From Pseudoalteromonas lipolytica (GTDB lineage Bacteria > Pseudomonadota > Gammaproteobacteria > Enterobacterales > Alteromonadaceae), in the NCBI RefSeq assembly GCF_001306915.1, contig NZ_LJTC01000012.1:67855-131854 (forward strand): a DNA stretch of 64,000 bases, in the 5' to 3' direction. This document shows positions 53,931 through 63,630 of the stretch, one piece after another (position 1 is the stretch's first letter; the number at the start of each line of letters is the position of its first letter). Under the pieces are notes generated by a model. It saw only the letters and a program-made list of their open reading frames with translations. It was not told the origin of the DNA and made no database searches. The translations under genes and the position numbers were made by a program.

Positions 53931-55754
53931 CTAATTAGCGGCAAGATAGTCGCGAATGGTATTTAAAAACGGTGCGCCGTACTTATTGAGCTTAGTGAAA
54001 CCAACACCCGACACTTTTAAAAACTCACTGTCGTTGGTTGGCATTAACTGCGCCATTTCAGCGAGGGTTTTATCATTGAATACCACATAAGGTGGTACAT
54101 CATCAGCATCTGCCAACTCTTTACGTAAGGCACGTAATTTTGCAAACAGCTTTTTATCGTAATTAAACTGAGCAAGTTTATCTTGGTAAACGTGCTTAGC
54201 TTGTAGGCGAGGTTCAGCAAGTTGCAGTGCATACTCACTTTTAAGCACCGCACGGGCGGCTTCGGTTAAGCGTAATGAAGAGCCTTGGGTAATATCTTGG
54301 CTTAATAACCCTTGATGGATAAGCTGCCTTAAAATACTTAGCCAGAACTCCACACTATGCTCTTTTCCTATGCCATAGGTGCTTAGCTGGTGGTGATTGT
54401 TATCACGAATACGGCTAGTGTTTGCGCCGCGCAGTAACTCAACAATATAGCCAATACCAAAACGTTGTTCTGCACGATACACACACGAGAGAGCTTGTTG
54501 TGCGACAAGTGTGCCATCAAAGCTAGTCGGTGGGTTTAAGCAAATATCACAGTTACCACAGGTTTCGCGCTTATATTCACTAAAGTAATTTAGCAAAATT
54601 TGTCTGCGGCATGTTTGTGCTTCGGCAAAGCTGGCCATAGCATTAAAGCGTTGCTCTTCAACACGACGCCGTTGCTCGTCTTCAATATCTTCAAAAAAGC
54701 GGCGTACGCGACCAATATCGGCCGGATCAAAATACATTATCGCTTCTGCAGCCAGACCATCACGACCTGCACGACCGGTCTCTTGGTAGTAAGCCTCAAT
54801 GCTTTTTGGAATATCGTAATGCACCACAAAACGTACGTTTGGTTTATTAATCCCCATGCCAAAGGCAACGGTCGCAACCACAATTTGAATATCGTCACGG
54901 GCAAAGCCCGATTGCACAAATTGGCGTTGCTCGTTACTCATTCCCGCATGGTAGGCGGCGGCATTAAATCCTGCGTCTGCAAGTTTTTCGGCTACATCAT
55001 CAACCCGTTTACGGCTGGTGCAATAAATAATACCACTTTGATTTTGCTGTTCTTTTAAATAACGAAGCAGCTGTACCATAGGTTTGAATTTTTCTTCTAT
55101 GGTGTAACGAATATTAGGTCTATCGAAGCTACCAGTGTGCACGTAAGGGTGGTTAAGCTGAAGCTGTTCAATAATATCGTAACGAGTTGCTTTATCTGCC
55201 GTTGCTGTAAGCGCCATCATGGGCACATGCATAAAGCGTTGCTTTAACTCGTTGAGCCGACAGTAATGCGGCCTAAAGTCATGACCCCAATGCGACACAC
55301 AGTGAGCTTCATCAATTGCAAAAAGTGCGAGTTTTAGATGGCTCAAGCGCTCTAAAAATTCGTGTTGCAGTACTTTTTCTGGTGCAACATATAACAGCTT
55401 AATTTGCCCATAGTGCAATTGCTGGTAAACAGCTTGTTGCTCTTCAAAAGGCAGGCTGTTATTGATGTATGCCGCTTGCACGCCAAGTGCTCTTAGTTGG
55501 GCAACTTGGTCTTGCATTAAGGAAATAAGCGGTGAGATAACCACAGTTACACCATCGAGGATCAAAGCGGGTACTTGATAGCATAATGATTTGCCTCCAC
55601 CCGTTGGTAGAAGTACAAGCGAGTCTTGGCCGTCTAGCGCTGCGGCTATAATCGCTTCTTGGCCATCACGAAAGTCCTTGTAACCAAACACTTGTTTGAG
55701 TACGGCTTGTGGTGATCGAACGGGTGTGTTGGACATTGCGGTATTGGTATTCAT
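53931..55754 (-). CDS. recQ: ATP-dependent DNA helicase RecQ
   Basis: 3'-5' helicase of 607 residues (E. coli 609) in RecF-pathway recombination and fork repair. Walker A LPTGGGKSLCYQ, DEAH box FAIDEAHCVSHWGHDFR, motif VI QETGRAGRDG; RQC zinc site CRRQILLNYFSE and CGNCDIC; C-terminal HRDC domain. Initiation at 55754 overlaps no neighbour; rarD is divergent. Confidence 0.97.
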   Translation of the reverse strand: MNTNTAMSNTPVRSPQAVLKQVFGYKDFRDGQEAIIAAALDGQDSLVLLPTGGGKSLCYQVPALILDGVTVVISPLISLMQDQVAQLRALGVQAAYINNSLPFEEQQAVYQQLHYGQIKLLYVAPEKVLQHEFLERLSHLKLALFAIDEAHCVSHWGHDFRPHYCRLNELKQRFMHVPMMALTATADKATRYDIIEQLQLNHPYVHTGSFDRPNIRYTIEEKFKPMVQLLRYLKEQQNQSGIIYCTSRKRVDDVAEKLADAGFNAAAYHAGMSNEQRQFVQSGFARDDIQIVVATVAFGMGINKPNVRFVVHYDIPKSIEAYYQETGRAGRDGLAAEAIMYFDPADIGRVRRFFEDIEDEQRRRVEEQRFNAMASFAEAQTCRRQILLNYFSEYKRETCGNCDICLNPPTSFDGTLVAQQALSCVYRAEQRFGIGYIVELLRGANTSRIRDNNHHQLSTYGIGKEHSVEFWLSILRQLIHQGLLSQDITQGSSLRLTEAARAVLKSEYALQLAEPRLQAKHVYQDKLAQFNYDKKLFAKLRALRKELADADDVPPYVVFNDKTLAEMAQLMPTNDSEFLKVSGVGFTKLNKYGAPFLNTIRDYLAAN

Positions 55755-55979
55755 CGCCGAGCATTTTAGTGGTTTTTTATAGCGATGTCTTTAGCAATAT
55801 ACCCAAACTACCTCAAAATGCAGAATTCAGCGTTTCACAGGAGCTTAATATCACGGCGTTACTTTGCAACAATGGCAGTCCCTTTTAAGAAGTAAATACA
55901 TGGGCTTATTTAGCGTGTTTTGGTTGCGTCACTGTTTAGGGGGCGTAAAATAGCGCTTTTAAACTATAAAGCCAAACTT

Positions 55980-56903
55980 ATGCCTACCAACATTGAGCAG
56001 CGAAAAGGTGTCATTTTCGCTTGTTTAGCCTTTTTTATGTGGGGTCTTGCACCCATTTATTTTAAATTTCTTCAGCAGGTTTCTGCTTTTGAGATCTTAA
56101 TGCACCGTGTTATTTGGTCGGTGTTATTTTTACTTCTTATTATTGCAGCTCGTCATCAATGGCAGCGTATTCGAATTGTGCTTGGGCAACCTAAATTACT
56201 TTTGATGTTGGTAATAACAGCAAGTTTACTTGGCTTTAATTGGGGGTTATTTATTTGGGCGGTGAACAATAATCACATGCTCGATGCTAGTTTAGGTTAT
56301 TACATCAACCCACTACTAAATGTGTTGCTTGGTATGTTGTTTTTAGGTGAGCGGCTGCGTAAATGGCAAGGCGTTGCTGTAGGCCTCGCGCTTTGTGGTG
56401 TGCTGCTTCAATTAGTGAGCTTTGGATCATTTCCTGTGGTTGCTTTTTCGCTAGCTGGCTCGTTTGCTATTTATGGTCTTTTACGCAAAAAGCTGCCGAT
56501 TGAATCATTACCAGGGTTATTGCTCGAAGCACTTATTTTATTACCTGTTGCACTTATTTACTGGTGGTTTATGGCGCCTTCGCCAAGCTCTGATTTAACT
56601 GCAAATGATTGGCATATTAACGTGTTACTGATAAGTGCAGGAGTGGTGACAACTTTACCACTGTTGTGTTTTACCGGTGCAGCAAAACGCCTTCAGTACA
56701 GCACATTAGGCTTTTTTCAGTACATTGGTCCAAGTTTAATGTTTATGCTTGCCGTGGCTTTTTATGGTGAGGTATTTGATGCTGAGCGTGTGGTGACCTT
56801 TGCCTGTATTTGGAGCGCTTTGGCGTTATTCAGTTGGGATTCGTACCGCCAAAGTCGTAAGCAACGCAAAGCGAAATTAGAGGCAGTGACTAAGCCTGTA
56901 TAG
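55980..56903 (+). CDS. rarD: EamA-family transporter RarD
   Basis: Inner-membrane protein of 307 residues from ATG 55980 (N-terminus MPTNIEQRKGVIFACLAFFMWGLAPIYFK, matching RarD); an upstream ATG at 55920 adds an unlikely 20 residues. Ten hydrophobic helices in two EamA halves, with HRVIWSVLFL and NWGLFIWAVNNNHMLDASLGYYINPL. Named for chloramphenicol sensitivity; real substrate unknown. Confidence 0.93.
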   Translation: MPTNIEQRKGVIFACLAFFMWGLAPIYFKFLQQVSAFEILMHRVIWSVLFLLLIIAARHQWQRIRIVLGQPKLLLMLVITASLLGFNWGLFIWAVNNNHMLDASLGYYINPLLNVLLGMLFLGERLRKWQGVAVGLALCGVLLQLVSFGSFPVVAFSLAGSFAIYGLLRKKLPIESLPGLLLEALILLPVALIYWWFMAPSPSSDLTANDWHINVLLISAGVVTTLPLLCFTGAAKRLQYSTLGFFQYIGPSLMFMLAVAFYGEVFDAERVVTFACIWSALALFSWDSYRQSRKQRKAKLEAVTKPV

Positions 56904-56905
56904 GC

Positions 56906-58174
56906 TTAGCTTATTAGCTTGTTGCGCCCAGACTCTTTTGCTTGATAAAGCTTTAGATCGGCCTGTTTTATTAGTTCATCTAAACTATAAATAGGCCCAT
57001 TATGAAAACCAATCGACAGCGTAAACTTGATACGGTCTTTGCTAAATTCAGGGCTGTGCTTTTCAACAAATAAGCGGAATTTTTCTAAACGCTGTAACGA
57101 TTCATGTCGGTCTTGATCAGCAAAATATACTGCAAACTCTTCACCACCAAAGCGGCCAACTAAATTATTTTTAAAATACTTTGCCATACATTGCGATAGG
57201 CCTTTAAGCACTTCATCACCGGCATCATGACCATAGTTATCGTTTATTGATTTAAAGTGGTCAATATCGATCATAGCTAAAGAGACAGAGTTTTCTGCCA
57301 GTTTTGCAGCTTTGAGGTGGCTGTTTGCTTCACCAAAGAAATAGCGGCGATTAGGCAGCTTAGTGAGGTAATCAGTATTTGCCTGTAAACGAATCGTTTT
57401 AATGTTTTCAAGCATGTCGACGTTTTGACTTAGCCGGCAATAGAATTCTTCATTATTAAATGGCTTGCGAAGGTAATCGTCTGCACCAGATTTTAAAAAG
57501 CGCGTTGATAAGTGCAGAGTATCGAGTGCAGAAATGCCGATTATGGCTTTTTCATCATTGGAATATAAACGACGAATTTCAACACAAAGCTCATCCCCAT
57601 TCATGTTTGGCATTTCGTTATCGGTAATGATCACCGATATTTTTGGGTTTTCAGCCAGTACTTTTAAAGCGTCGACACCATCAACAGCTTCAATGGTTTG
57701 GTATTTGTGACGAGTTAATAAGTTACAAATGTGGTGGCGAGTTGCCGCTGAATCATCAACGACAAGAACTTGCACTTGTTCATTTCGAGGCAAGCGAGCG
57801 AGTTGTTTTTCTAGATACTGATAAGCTTGTTTATTTTCTTTAGTAATGTAGTCAATTATTGGGTGCTTTTCGACAATATTACGCGTTGTCTCATCTAGGT
57901 TTCCCGTCATGACAATTGTGGGAATATCAGAGGCGATAGTAAAAGGAATTGCTTCGCCTTTTGGTGCATCAGGTAGAATAAAGTCTACTACCGAGCAGAA
58001 ATAAGAGTGCTCTTCAACTAACTTTTTTGCTTCAGCCAACGAGCCTGCAATATCGGCTTCATAACCAACTTTTTGCGCGATATGCTTTTGCACTCGCGCA
58101 ATCGTTGGCGTATCTTCAATTATTAATATTCTTCTAGTCACGGTTTGCCTTGTTATAACTTTTTGGCGAAGCAA
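56906..58174 (-). CDS. Dual-receiver diguanylate cyclase (PleD-like)
   Basis: 422 residues: first receiver (about 15-125, phospho-Asp in VVDFILPD), second receiver (about 140-250, VVDDSAATR, ITDNEMPN, LRKPF), and C-terminal GGDEF domain (about 265-422) with active-site GGEEF and DIDHFKSINDNYGHDAGD. It should make cyclic di-GMP. The inhibitory RxxD motif expected just before the active site is replaced by FKNN, so feedback control is probably lost. No partner kinase is adjacent; it converges with rarD with 2 bp between. Confidence 0.9.
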   Translation of the reverse strand: MLRQKVITRQTVTRRILIIEDTPTIARVQKHIAQKVGYEADIAGSLAEAKKLVEEHSYFCSVVDFILPDAPKGEAIPFTIASDIPTIVMTGNLDETTRNIVEKHPIIDYITKENKQAYQYLEKQLARLPRNEQVQVLVVDDSAATRHHICNLLTRHKYQTIEAVDGVDALKVLAENPKISVIITDNEMPNMNGDELCVEIRRLYSNDEKAIIGISALDTLHLSTRFLKSGADDYLRKPFNNEEFYCRLSQNVDMLENIKTIRLQANTDYLTKLPNRRYFFGEANSHLKAAKLAENSVSLAMIDIDHFKSINDNYGHDAGDEVLKGLSQCMAKYFKNNLVGRFGGEEFAVYFADQDRHESLQRLEKFRLFVEKHSPEFSKDRIKFTLSIGFHNGPIYSLDELIKQADLKLYQAKESGRNKLIS

Positions 58175-58219
58175 TAGTTACTACAAGTTTTAACCTTAAA
58201 AGCCTAAAAAAGCAAATCG

Positions 58220-58594
58220 TTATAAGCTGTCTGACTCAGAATAATATTCAACGCTTTGTGTTGTTGGGTTTGCAATACGGGAACGTCCAAACAATGTATG
58301 AAATTTCGTTTTGCAAGTGGTTTGCTTTAGGTATTTGACCCAAGCACGTTCAATTGCATTGGTCGCTTCAAGATTACCAGTAACAACTTGTACAAATTGA
58401 GTTTGAAATTCATTTTGTGGTTCTAGGGTTTTGTTGTATAAACCCTTTAGAACAACACCATGCTGCTCGAGAATGTCGGCTTCTAGCAAAGTGAAGTGAC
58501 CACTACGACCAAAACCGCGTGGGAAATTTTGATCATCATAAAATTGACGTTGGCTTGCAAATGCCTGACGAAGTGATGAAATGTCATTGCTCAT
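58220..58594 (-). CDS. maoP: MaoP (YifE) family protein, DUF413
   Basis: 124 residues. The DUF413 core is clear: RQFYDDQNFPRGFGRSGHFTLLEADILEQHG and AIERAWVKYLKQTTCKTKFHTLFGR. In E. coli MaoP acts with the maoS site to shape the Ori macrodomain. It is divergent from hdfR, the same pairing as in E. coli, with 90 bp between. Confidence 0.92.
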   Translation of the reverse strand: MSNDISSLRQAFASQRQFYDDQNFPRGFGRSGHFTLLEADILEQHGVVLKGLYNKTLEPQNEFQTQFVQVVTGNLEATNAIERAWVKYLKQTTCKTKFHTLFGRSRIANPTTQSVEYYSESDSL

Positions 58595-58684
58595 GGCTTT
58601 ATCCTCATGCCCTAATTTCTTGCTGGAGTATGGATCAAGTTGTCGATTTTATTAAACAAATTATTTTTATCGTAAGGGTAAAAA

Positions 58685-59539
58685 ATGGATATCGATTTAT
58701 TGAAGACTTTTGTTGAAGTGGTCCGTACGCGCCATTTCGGTAAGGCAGCTGAAAATTTATATATTACACAGTCTGCGGTGAGTTTTCGGATCCGACAATT
58801 AGAGCAAGGTTTAGGCGTTAACTTATTTATTCGCCAACGTAACAACATACAGTTAACGGCGCCTGGTGAGCGATTACTGCCACATGCACAAATGATCATT
58901 ACGGGTATGCAGCGCGCAAAAGTTGATGTGGCACTTGCAGATAATATGCATAAGCAAATTAGCTTAGCAGGAACACCTAATATTTGGGATGCATTTTTAC
59001 AGTTTGGTATTACTAATATTGTTTCTGCTATGCCGGGTGTGTCGTTAGTTGCTGAAGTCAAAGCACAACAAGAGAGTACTCGCTTATTACTGGAACGTAC
59101 TCTAGATTTAGCTGTGTTGTTCGATCCCCCTAAAGTAGATGAACTGGTTGTACAGCGAATTTGTGAGTTACCTATTATTCCTGTGAGTGCTTTTGAAACA
59201 GCAAATAGTGAAAACTTTTTCGATAACCAATATGTCTATGTTGATTGGGGTACCACCTTTTCTTTATGGCATGCTCGTGAGTTTAACGGCCACGCCCCTC
59301 CATATTTTAGAACCAGTACGGGCCGTATTGCGCTTGATTTAATTTTGAAGTGCGGCGGCAGTGCCTTTATTCCTCAGTTATTAGTTGAAGAGCAGCTTAA
59401 ATCTGGTGAGCTTTATCATGTTGAAGATGTTGCGCATACATCGCGTGATGTGTTTGTTGCTTACCACAGAGACAACGAGCAAACCCCTCTGTTAGAGAAG
59501 TTAGTCACTTTATTAACTGAGCTCCAAATAAAAGCTTAA
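58685..59539 (+). CDS. hdfR: LysR-family regulator HdfR-like
   Basis: 284 residues: N-terminal winged HTH (LLKTFVEVVRTRHFGKAAENLYITQSAVSFRIRQLEQGLG) and a C-terminal LysR substrate-binding domain. HdfR represses flhDC in E. coli. Naming rests on the divergent maoP and the N-terminal match; the regulated genes here are unknown. AGGGT upstream of the ATG is a weak ribosome site. Confidence 0.88.
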   Translation: MDIDLLKTFVEVVRTRHFGKAAENLYITQSAVSFRIRQLEQGLGVNLFIRQRNNIQLTAPGERLLPHAQMIITGMQRAKVDVALADNMHKQISLAGTPNIWDAFLQFGITNIVSAMPGVSLVAEVKAQQESTRLLLERTLDLAVLFDPPKVDELVVQRICELPIIPVSAFETANSENFFDNQYVYVDWGTTFSLWHAREFNGHAPPYFRTSTGRIALDLILKCGGSAFIPQLLVEEQLKSGELYHVEDVAHTSRDVFVAYHRDNEQTPLLEKLVTLLTELQIKA

Positions 59540-59648
59540 AATTAATTTAATTTAGCTTTCATAAAAATTTAATTTTACAACAGTGAGTTACGTTTTTATT
59601 TCAAAATTAATTACATTTTATGAAGCTAAATTGACGCTTTTATTTCAA

Positions 59649-59679
59649 CTGTCATCTTTCTGTCATTTTTTACTGTCAC
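59649..59679 (+). promoter_or_regulatory. Pho box (PhoB operator) upstream of the porin gene
   Basis: CTGTCAT (59649-59655) and CTGTCAT (59660-59666) are direct repeats separated by 4 bp, the exact 11-bp period of a PhoB site; a third half-site CTGTCAC follows at 59673-59679. The match to consensus (CTGTCAT, 4 bp, CTGTCAT) is perfect in both half-sites. A poor -10 (cacact, 59677-59682) lies about 10 bp after the second repeat, the usual PhoB-dependent layout, and the porin ATG is 57 bp past the third repeat. Confidence 0.85.
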
Positions 59680-59735
59680 ACTGCGCGCATTGAAACACAA
59701 CATGTGTTTTTTGTTGCGATTATTGAGGAAACGAC

Positions 59736-60668
59736 ATGAAATTTGCAAAGTCTAGCTTATTCCTAGCTTTATTTGGTGGTTTATCTTTTTCTGCACTAGC
59801 TGATGTAGATGTATATGGTAAAGCAAACGTGACTGTTCAATCATCAGATGATGGCGAAGGGTCTTTCACTGAAATTAAAAGCAATAACTCACGTTTTGGC
59901 TTAAAAGGTTCAGAAAAAATTTCTGAAGGCTTAGAAGCGGTTTATAAATTTGAGTTTGGTGTAGACGTATCTGACGCTGATTCAAAAGGCGACAACGACG
60001 ATAACATCACTGCGCGTAATCAATACGTGGGTGTGAAAGGTAGCTTTGGTCAAGTTGTTATCGGTCGTAACGATACAGCAATGAAGCAGTCTCAAGGTAA
60101 AGTTGATTTATTCAATGACCTTGAAGGTGATATCAAAAACGCATTTAAAGGTGAAAACCGTTTAGGCGACACTATTTCTTATGCTTCTAAAGACTTCAGT
60201 GGCTTCAAAGTATTAGCAACTTATGTAGCTGAAGATGATGTAGATGCTGATAACGGGTACTCAGTAGCGTTAACTTACGGCGATGCAAAACTTAAAGAAA
60301 GCAAACTTTATGCATCAGTTGCAGCTGACAGCGAAGTAAAAGGTTACGACATTGTTCGTGCAACAGTACAAGGTAAACTAGGTGACTTCAAACTAGGTGC
60401 TATGTACCAAACACAAGAAAAAGTGGATGGTAGCGCAGAAGCTGATGGCTACTTAGTAAATGCTGCTTACCAAATGAATAGCAACACATTCAAAGTACAG
60501 TACCAAGTAATTGACTTTGATGAAGGCGATAAGAAAACAGCTATTTCTGCAGGTGTTGATCATAAGCTAAACAAAAACACCAAAGTATTTGGTTTCTACT
60601 CAACGTTTGATACAGACAATCAAGTTGACCAAGATTACCTAGGTGTTGGTATTGAATACAAATTCTAA
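59736..60668 (+). CDS. General porin (OmpC/PhoE-type Gram-negative porin)
   Basis: 310 residues: signal peptide cleaved after SALA (residue 22), mature start DVDVYGKANVTVQS, the family hallmark, then alternating strands of a 16-strand trimeric porin, with RNQYVGVKGSFGQVVIGRND, and a C-terminal Phe in GIEYKF, the BamA recognition signal. A Pho box upstream marks it as probably phosphate-starvation induced, like E. coli PhoE, so anion preference is expected but not shown. GAGGAA precedes the ATG. Confidence 0.9.
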   Translation: MKFAKSSLFLALFGGLSFSALADVDVYGKANVTVQSSDDGEGSFTEIKSNNSRFGLKGSEKISEGLEAVYKFEFGVDVSDADSKGDNDDNITARNQYVGVKGSFGQVVIGRNDTAMKQSQGKVDLFNDLEGDIKNAFKGENRLGDTISYASKDFSGFKVLATYVAEDDVDADNGYSVALTYGDAKLKESKLYASVAADSEVKGYDIVRATVQGKLGDFKLGAMYQTQEKVDGSAEADGYLVNAAYQMNSNTFKVQYQVIDFDEGDKKTAISAGVDHKLNKNTKVFGFYSTFDTDNQVDQDYLGVGIEYKF

Positions 60669-60690
60669 GTGAACACTCCCTTACTTGTGA

Positions 60691-60717
60691 GCCCAGCTAA
60701 TTAGCTGGGCTTTTTTT
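60691..60717 (+). terminator. Terminator of the porin gene
   Basis: Perfect palindrome gcccagctaattagctgggc (60691-60710) followed by seven T; A-poor left flank, so mainly plus strand. Confidence 0.9.
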
Positions 60718-60748
60718 GTTGAACAACAAAATTATACTGAAGTTAGCT

Positions 60749-62830
60749 TTAAGCTTGTGCGTAGTTTGATTTGCCTGCAAGCCAGCGTTGAATCAATTTA
60801 TCGGTAAGTTCTGGGTAGTCATTCAATATTTTGAAAGCGATGGGTCTGACATGATTAAGTGTTTGTTTATCGCGGTTTAGGTCGGCGATTTTGAATTCAG
60901 CTAAGCCTGTTTGTTTGGTACCAAGTACTTCACCTGGGCCACGGATTTCTAGATCTCGCTCAGCAATCACAAAGCCATCATTACTTTCACGCAGCACACC
61001 TAAGCGTTTTTGCGCTGTAGCTGATAATGGCGCATGATAAAGTAAAACACAGTGTGATGCCGTTGCCCCACGACCAACACGGCCGCGTAGCTGGTGAAGT
61101 TGTGCAAGCCCTAACCGTTCAGGGTTTTCAATAATAATAAGGCTCGCATTAGGCACATCAACACCCACTTCAATCACGGTTGTGGCAACCAGTACATGAA
61201 TATTACCTGCCTTAAACTCACTCATAATGGCTTGCTTTTCGGCGGCTTTCATCCGGCCATGTACCAAGCCAACGTTTAGCTCTGGCAGTGCTGCTTTTAA
61301 TTGCTCGGCGCTATCCTCGGCGGCTTGGCATTGCAGCACTTCAGATTCATCAATCAGGGTGCAAACCCAATACACTTGACGACCTTGCTCTGAGCATGCT
61401 GTTCTAACACGTTGAATGATTTCGTCTCGGCGTGCATCAGGAATCGCCACCGTTGTAATAGGCGTTCTACCGGGGGGTAACTCATCAATCACTGAGGTTT
61501 CTAAGTCAGCGTAGGCTGTCATTGCTAAGGTTCGCGGGATAGGGGTTGCAGTCATCACTAATTGGTGTGGGTAGCAATCACCAAAGCGACCTTTTTCACG
61601 CAGTGATAAACGCTGATGAACACCAAAGCGGTGTTGCTCATCAATAATAATTAAAACGAGATTATTAAACTCAACCTGTTCTTGGAATAATGCATGGGTG
61701 CCAACAATCATTTGTGCTTCCCCAGAGGCGATTTTTTCCAAAGTCGCTGCACGCTCTTTACCTTTACTTTTGCCACCTAACCAGGCAACTTCAACACCGA
61801 GTTGATTAAACCATTGGCTAAAGTTGATGCCATGTTGCTCTGATAAAATCTCTGTTGGTGCCATTAGCGCTACTTGATAGCCTTCGCTGATAGCACTGAG
61901 CGCACTGAGCGCTGCGACTAAGGTTTTACCAGAGCCGACATCGCCTTGTACTAGGCGCATCATCGGAAACGGGTGTTGTAAGTCACCTTTGATTTCTGCC
62001 ACTACACGACTTTGTGCGTTGGTTGGGCTAAAGGCTAAATTAGCTAAAAACTGTTGCTCAAGTTGGTTATGAGGCTTTAAAGCAACCGCTTTTACCGTTT
62101 GCCCTTTTTGGCGCAGCTTTAAAAGGCTTAAGTTTTGCGCAAGCAACTCTTCAAACACTAGCCGTTGCTGAGCAGGATGCATACCCTGTTCAAGAGCAGT
62201 TAAATCAACATCGTTTTGTGGGCGATGTAAGGTCATTAGAGCATCGGCTAAACGCATTCCGGTTGGCTGAAACTGTTCTGGCAGTAACTCTTCGACAGGG
62301 TATTTAGTTAATAGTGCAAGTGCTTGATCGCTTAGTGCACGAATCGATAACTGTTTTAGCCCTTCGGTAACAGGATAAACCGGCGTAAGCGTGGTGTTCG
62401 TTGGTTGCTCAGAAGGGGTATCCGATAAGCTGTATTCCGGATGTGTCATTTCAAAGCCAACTCTGCCACGGCGGATCTCACCAAAGCAACGAATGATTTT
62501 ACCTGTACTTAAGGCATTTTTTTGAGCCGCGCTGAAGTTAAAAAACCTCAGCGTTAAACGGCCCGTGCCATCATTTACTTGGCAAACCAGCATGCGCCTT
62601 TTTCCAAAGGTAATTTGGCTGGTTTCAATAGTGGCTTCAACACTAACATGGCTATGCGGTTGCAGCTCGCAGATGGGATGAATACGGGTGCGGTCTTCAT
62701 AGCGGTGAGGCAAATGAAACAGCATGTCTTGTACCGTATGAATATTTAGCTTAGCAAGGCGCTCGGCCATTTTTGGGCCGACGCCTTTTAATTCTGTAAT
62801 TGGGTATAACGCTAAGCTTGGATGACTCAA
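60749..62830 (-). CDS. recG: ATP-dependent DNA helicase RecG
   Basis: Fork-reversal and branch-migration helicase of 693 residues (E. coli 693). N-terminal wedge/OB domain (LKGVGPKMAERLAKL, TFGKRRMLVCQVNDGTGRLTLRFFNF), Walker A RLVQGDVGSGKT, DEQH box IIIDEQHRFGVHQR, motif VI QLRGRVGRG, and the conserved C-terminal TRG-type block ERDLEIRGPGEVLGT. Downstream of trmH, 40 bp away. Confidence 0.97.
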   Translation of the reverse strand: MSHPSLALYPITELKGVGPKMAERLAKLNIHTVQDMLFHLPHRYEDRTRIHPICELQPHSHVSVEATIETSQITFGKRRMLVCQVNDGTGRLTLRFFNFSAAQKNALSTGKIIRCFGEIRRGRVGFEMTHPEYSLSDTPSEQPTNTTLTPVYPVTEGLKQLSIRALSDQALALLTKYPVEELLPEQFQPTGMRLADALMTLHRPQNDVDLTALEQGMHPAQQRLVFEELLAQNLSLLKLRQKGQTVKAVALKPHNQLEQQFLANLAFSPTNAQSRVVAEIKGDLQHPFPMMRLVQGDVGSGKTLVAALSALSAISEGYQVALMAPTEILSEQHGINFSQWFNQLGVEVAWLGGKSKGKERAATLEKIASGEAQMIVGTHALFQEQVEFNNLVLIIIDEQHRFGVHQRLSLREKGRFGDCYPHQLVMTATPIPRTLAMTAYADLETSVIDELPPGRTPITTVAIPDARRDEIIQRVRTACSEQGRQVYWVCTLIDESEVLQCQAAEDSAEQLKAALPELNVGLVHGRMKAAEKQAIMSEFKAGNIHVLVATTVIEVGVDVPNASLIIIENPERLGLAQLHQLRGRVGRGATASHCVLLYHAPLSATAQKRLGVLRESNDGFVIAERDLEIRGPGEVLGTKQTGLAEFKIADLNRDKQTLNHVRPIAFKILNDYPELTDKLIQRWLAGKSNYAQA

Positions 62831-62869
62831 AGGTGACTCAAATTATTAATTAGTAGACTGTTTTTCAGT

Positions 62870-63586
62870 TTACTTGCACTCGTTAGTGGCTTCAAGCGGT
62901 TGCGTGTGTTTTAAAATGTTCCAGAACGTTTCATCAGCAACAATTTCACCATTTTCATCCAGCTCAGGGTACGGCAGCTCTTTTTCGCGGCATTGTTCAG
63001 CAATGATAGGGTGACAGCCTTCAAACAAAATACGATGCTTAACTTTCGCATCAAGCATATCGCGGTTATAAAGACCTGCTTCTTCACGTTGGCGCTGTGC
63101 TTCAAATAAAATAAGTGCCGCTGCAACAGATACATTAAGAGATTGCACCATTCCTTGCATTGGGATGATGATGTTTTTATCAGCATGAGCGAGGGCACGC
63201 GGCGAAATACCATCTCGTTCTTGACCAACAATAACAGCTGTCGGTTTGGTGTAATCAATTTCACGAAAGTCGACTGCGTCGTCGCTGAGGTGAGTTGCTA
63301 AAATTTGTACATCAGGATTTTGCGCACGCATCATGGCTACGGCTTCATCGATATTGCGATGCAAGTGAGTTTCGAGCCAGTTTTTACTACCACCTGAAGT
63401 ATTGTTAGTTAACCATTTTTGATTCTCTGGCCATACAGCATGAACATGATGGCAGCCTGTCGCGTCAGCTGTGCGGGCAATGGCCGATAAATTATGATGC
63501 TTATGTACTTCTTCTAAACAAACCGTTAGGTCCGTTTGGCGGCGATCTAACACGCGCTTAACACGCTCAAAGCGAGTTGTATCCAT
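62870..63586 (-). CDS. trmH: tRNA (guanosine-18-2'-O)-methyltransferase TrmH
   Basis: SPOUT methyltransferase of 238 residues methylating G18 in the tRNA D loop. N-terminal ERVKRVLDRRQTDLTVCLEEVHKHHNLSAIARTADATG, catalytic Arg in SAIART, SAM knot VIVGQERDGISP and IPMQGMVQSLNVSVAAALIL. In E. coli it also lies close to recG (spoU). Preceded by 44 bp and asnC. Confidence 0.95.
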   Translation of the reverse strand: MDTTRFERVKRVLDRRQTDLTVCLEEVHKHHNLSAIARTADATGCHHVHAVWPENQKWLTNNTSGGSKNWLETHLHRNIDEAVAMMRAQNPDVQILATHLSDDAVDFREIDYTKPTAVIVGQERDGISPRALAHADKNIIIPMQGMVQSLNVSVAAALILFEAQRQREEAGLYNRDMLDAKVKHRILFEGCHPIIAEQCREKELPYPELDENGEIVADETFWNILKHTQPLEATNECK

Positions 63587-63630
63587 AGTTGTGTGCTCGT
63601 TGACGGATTCTAATTGGCGCTGATTATACC

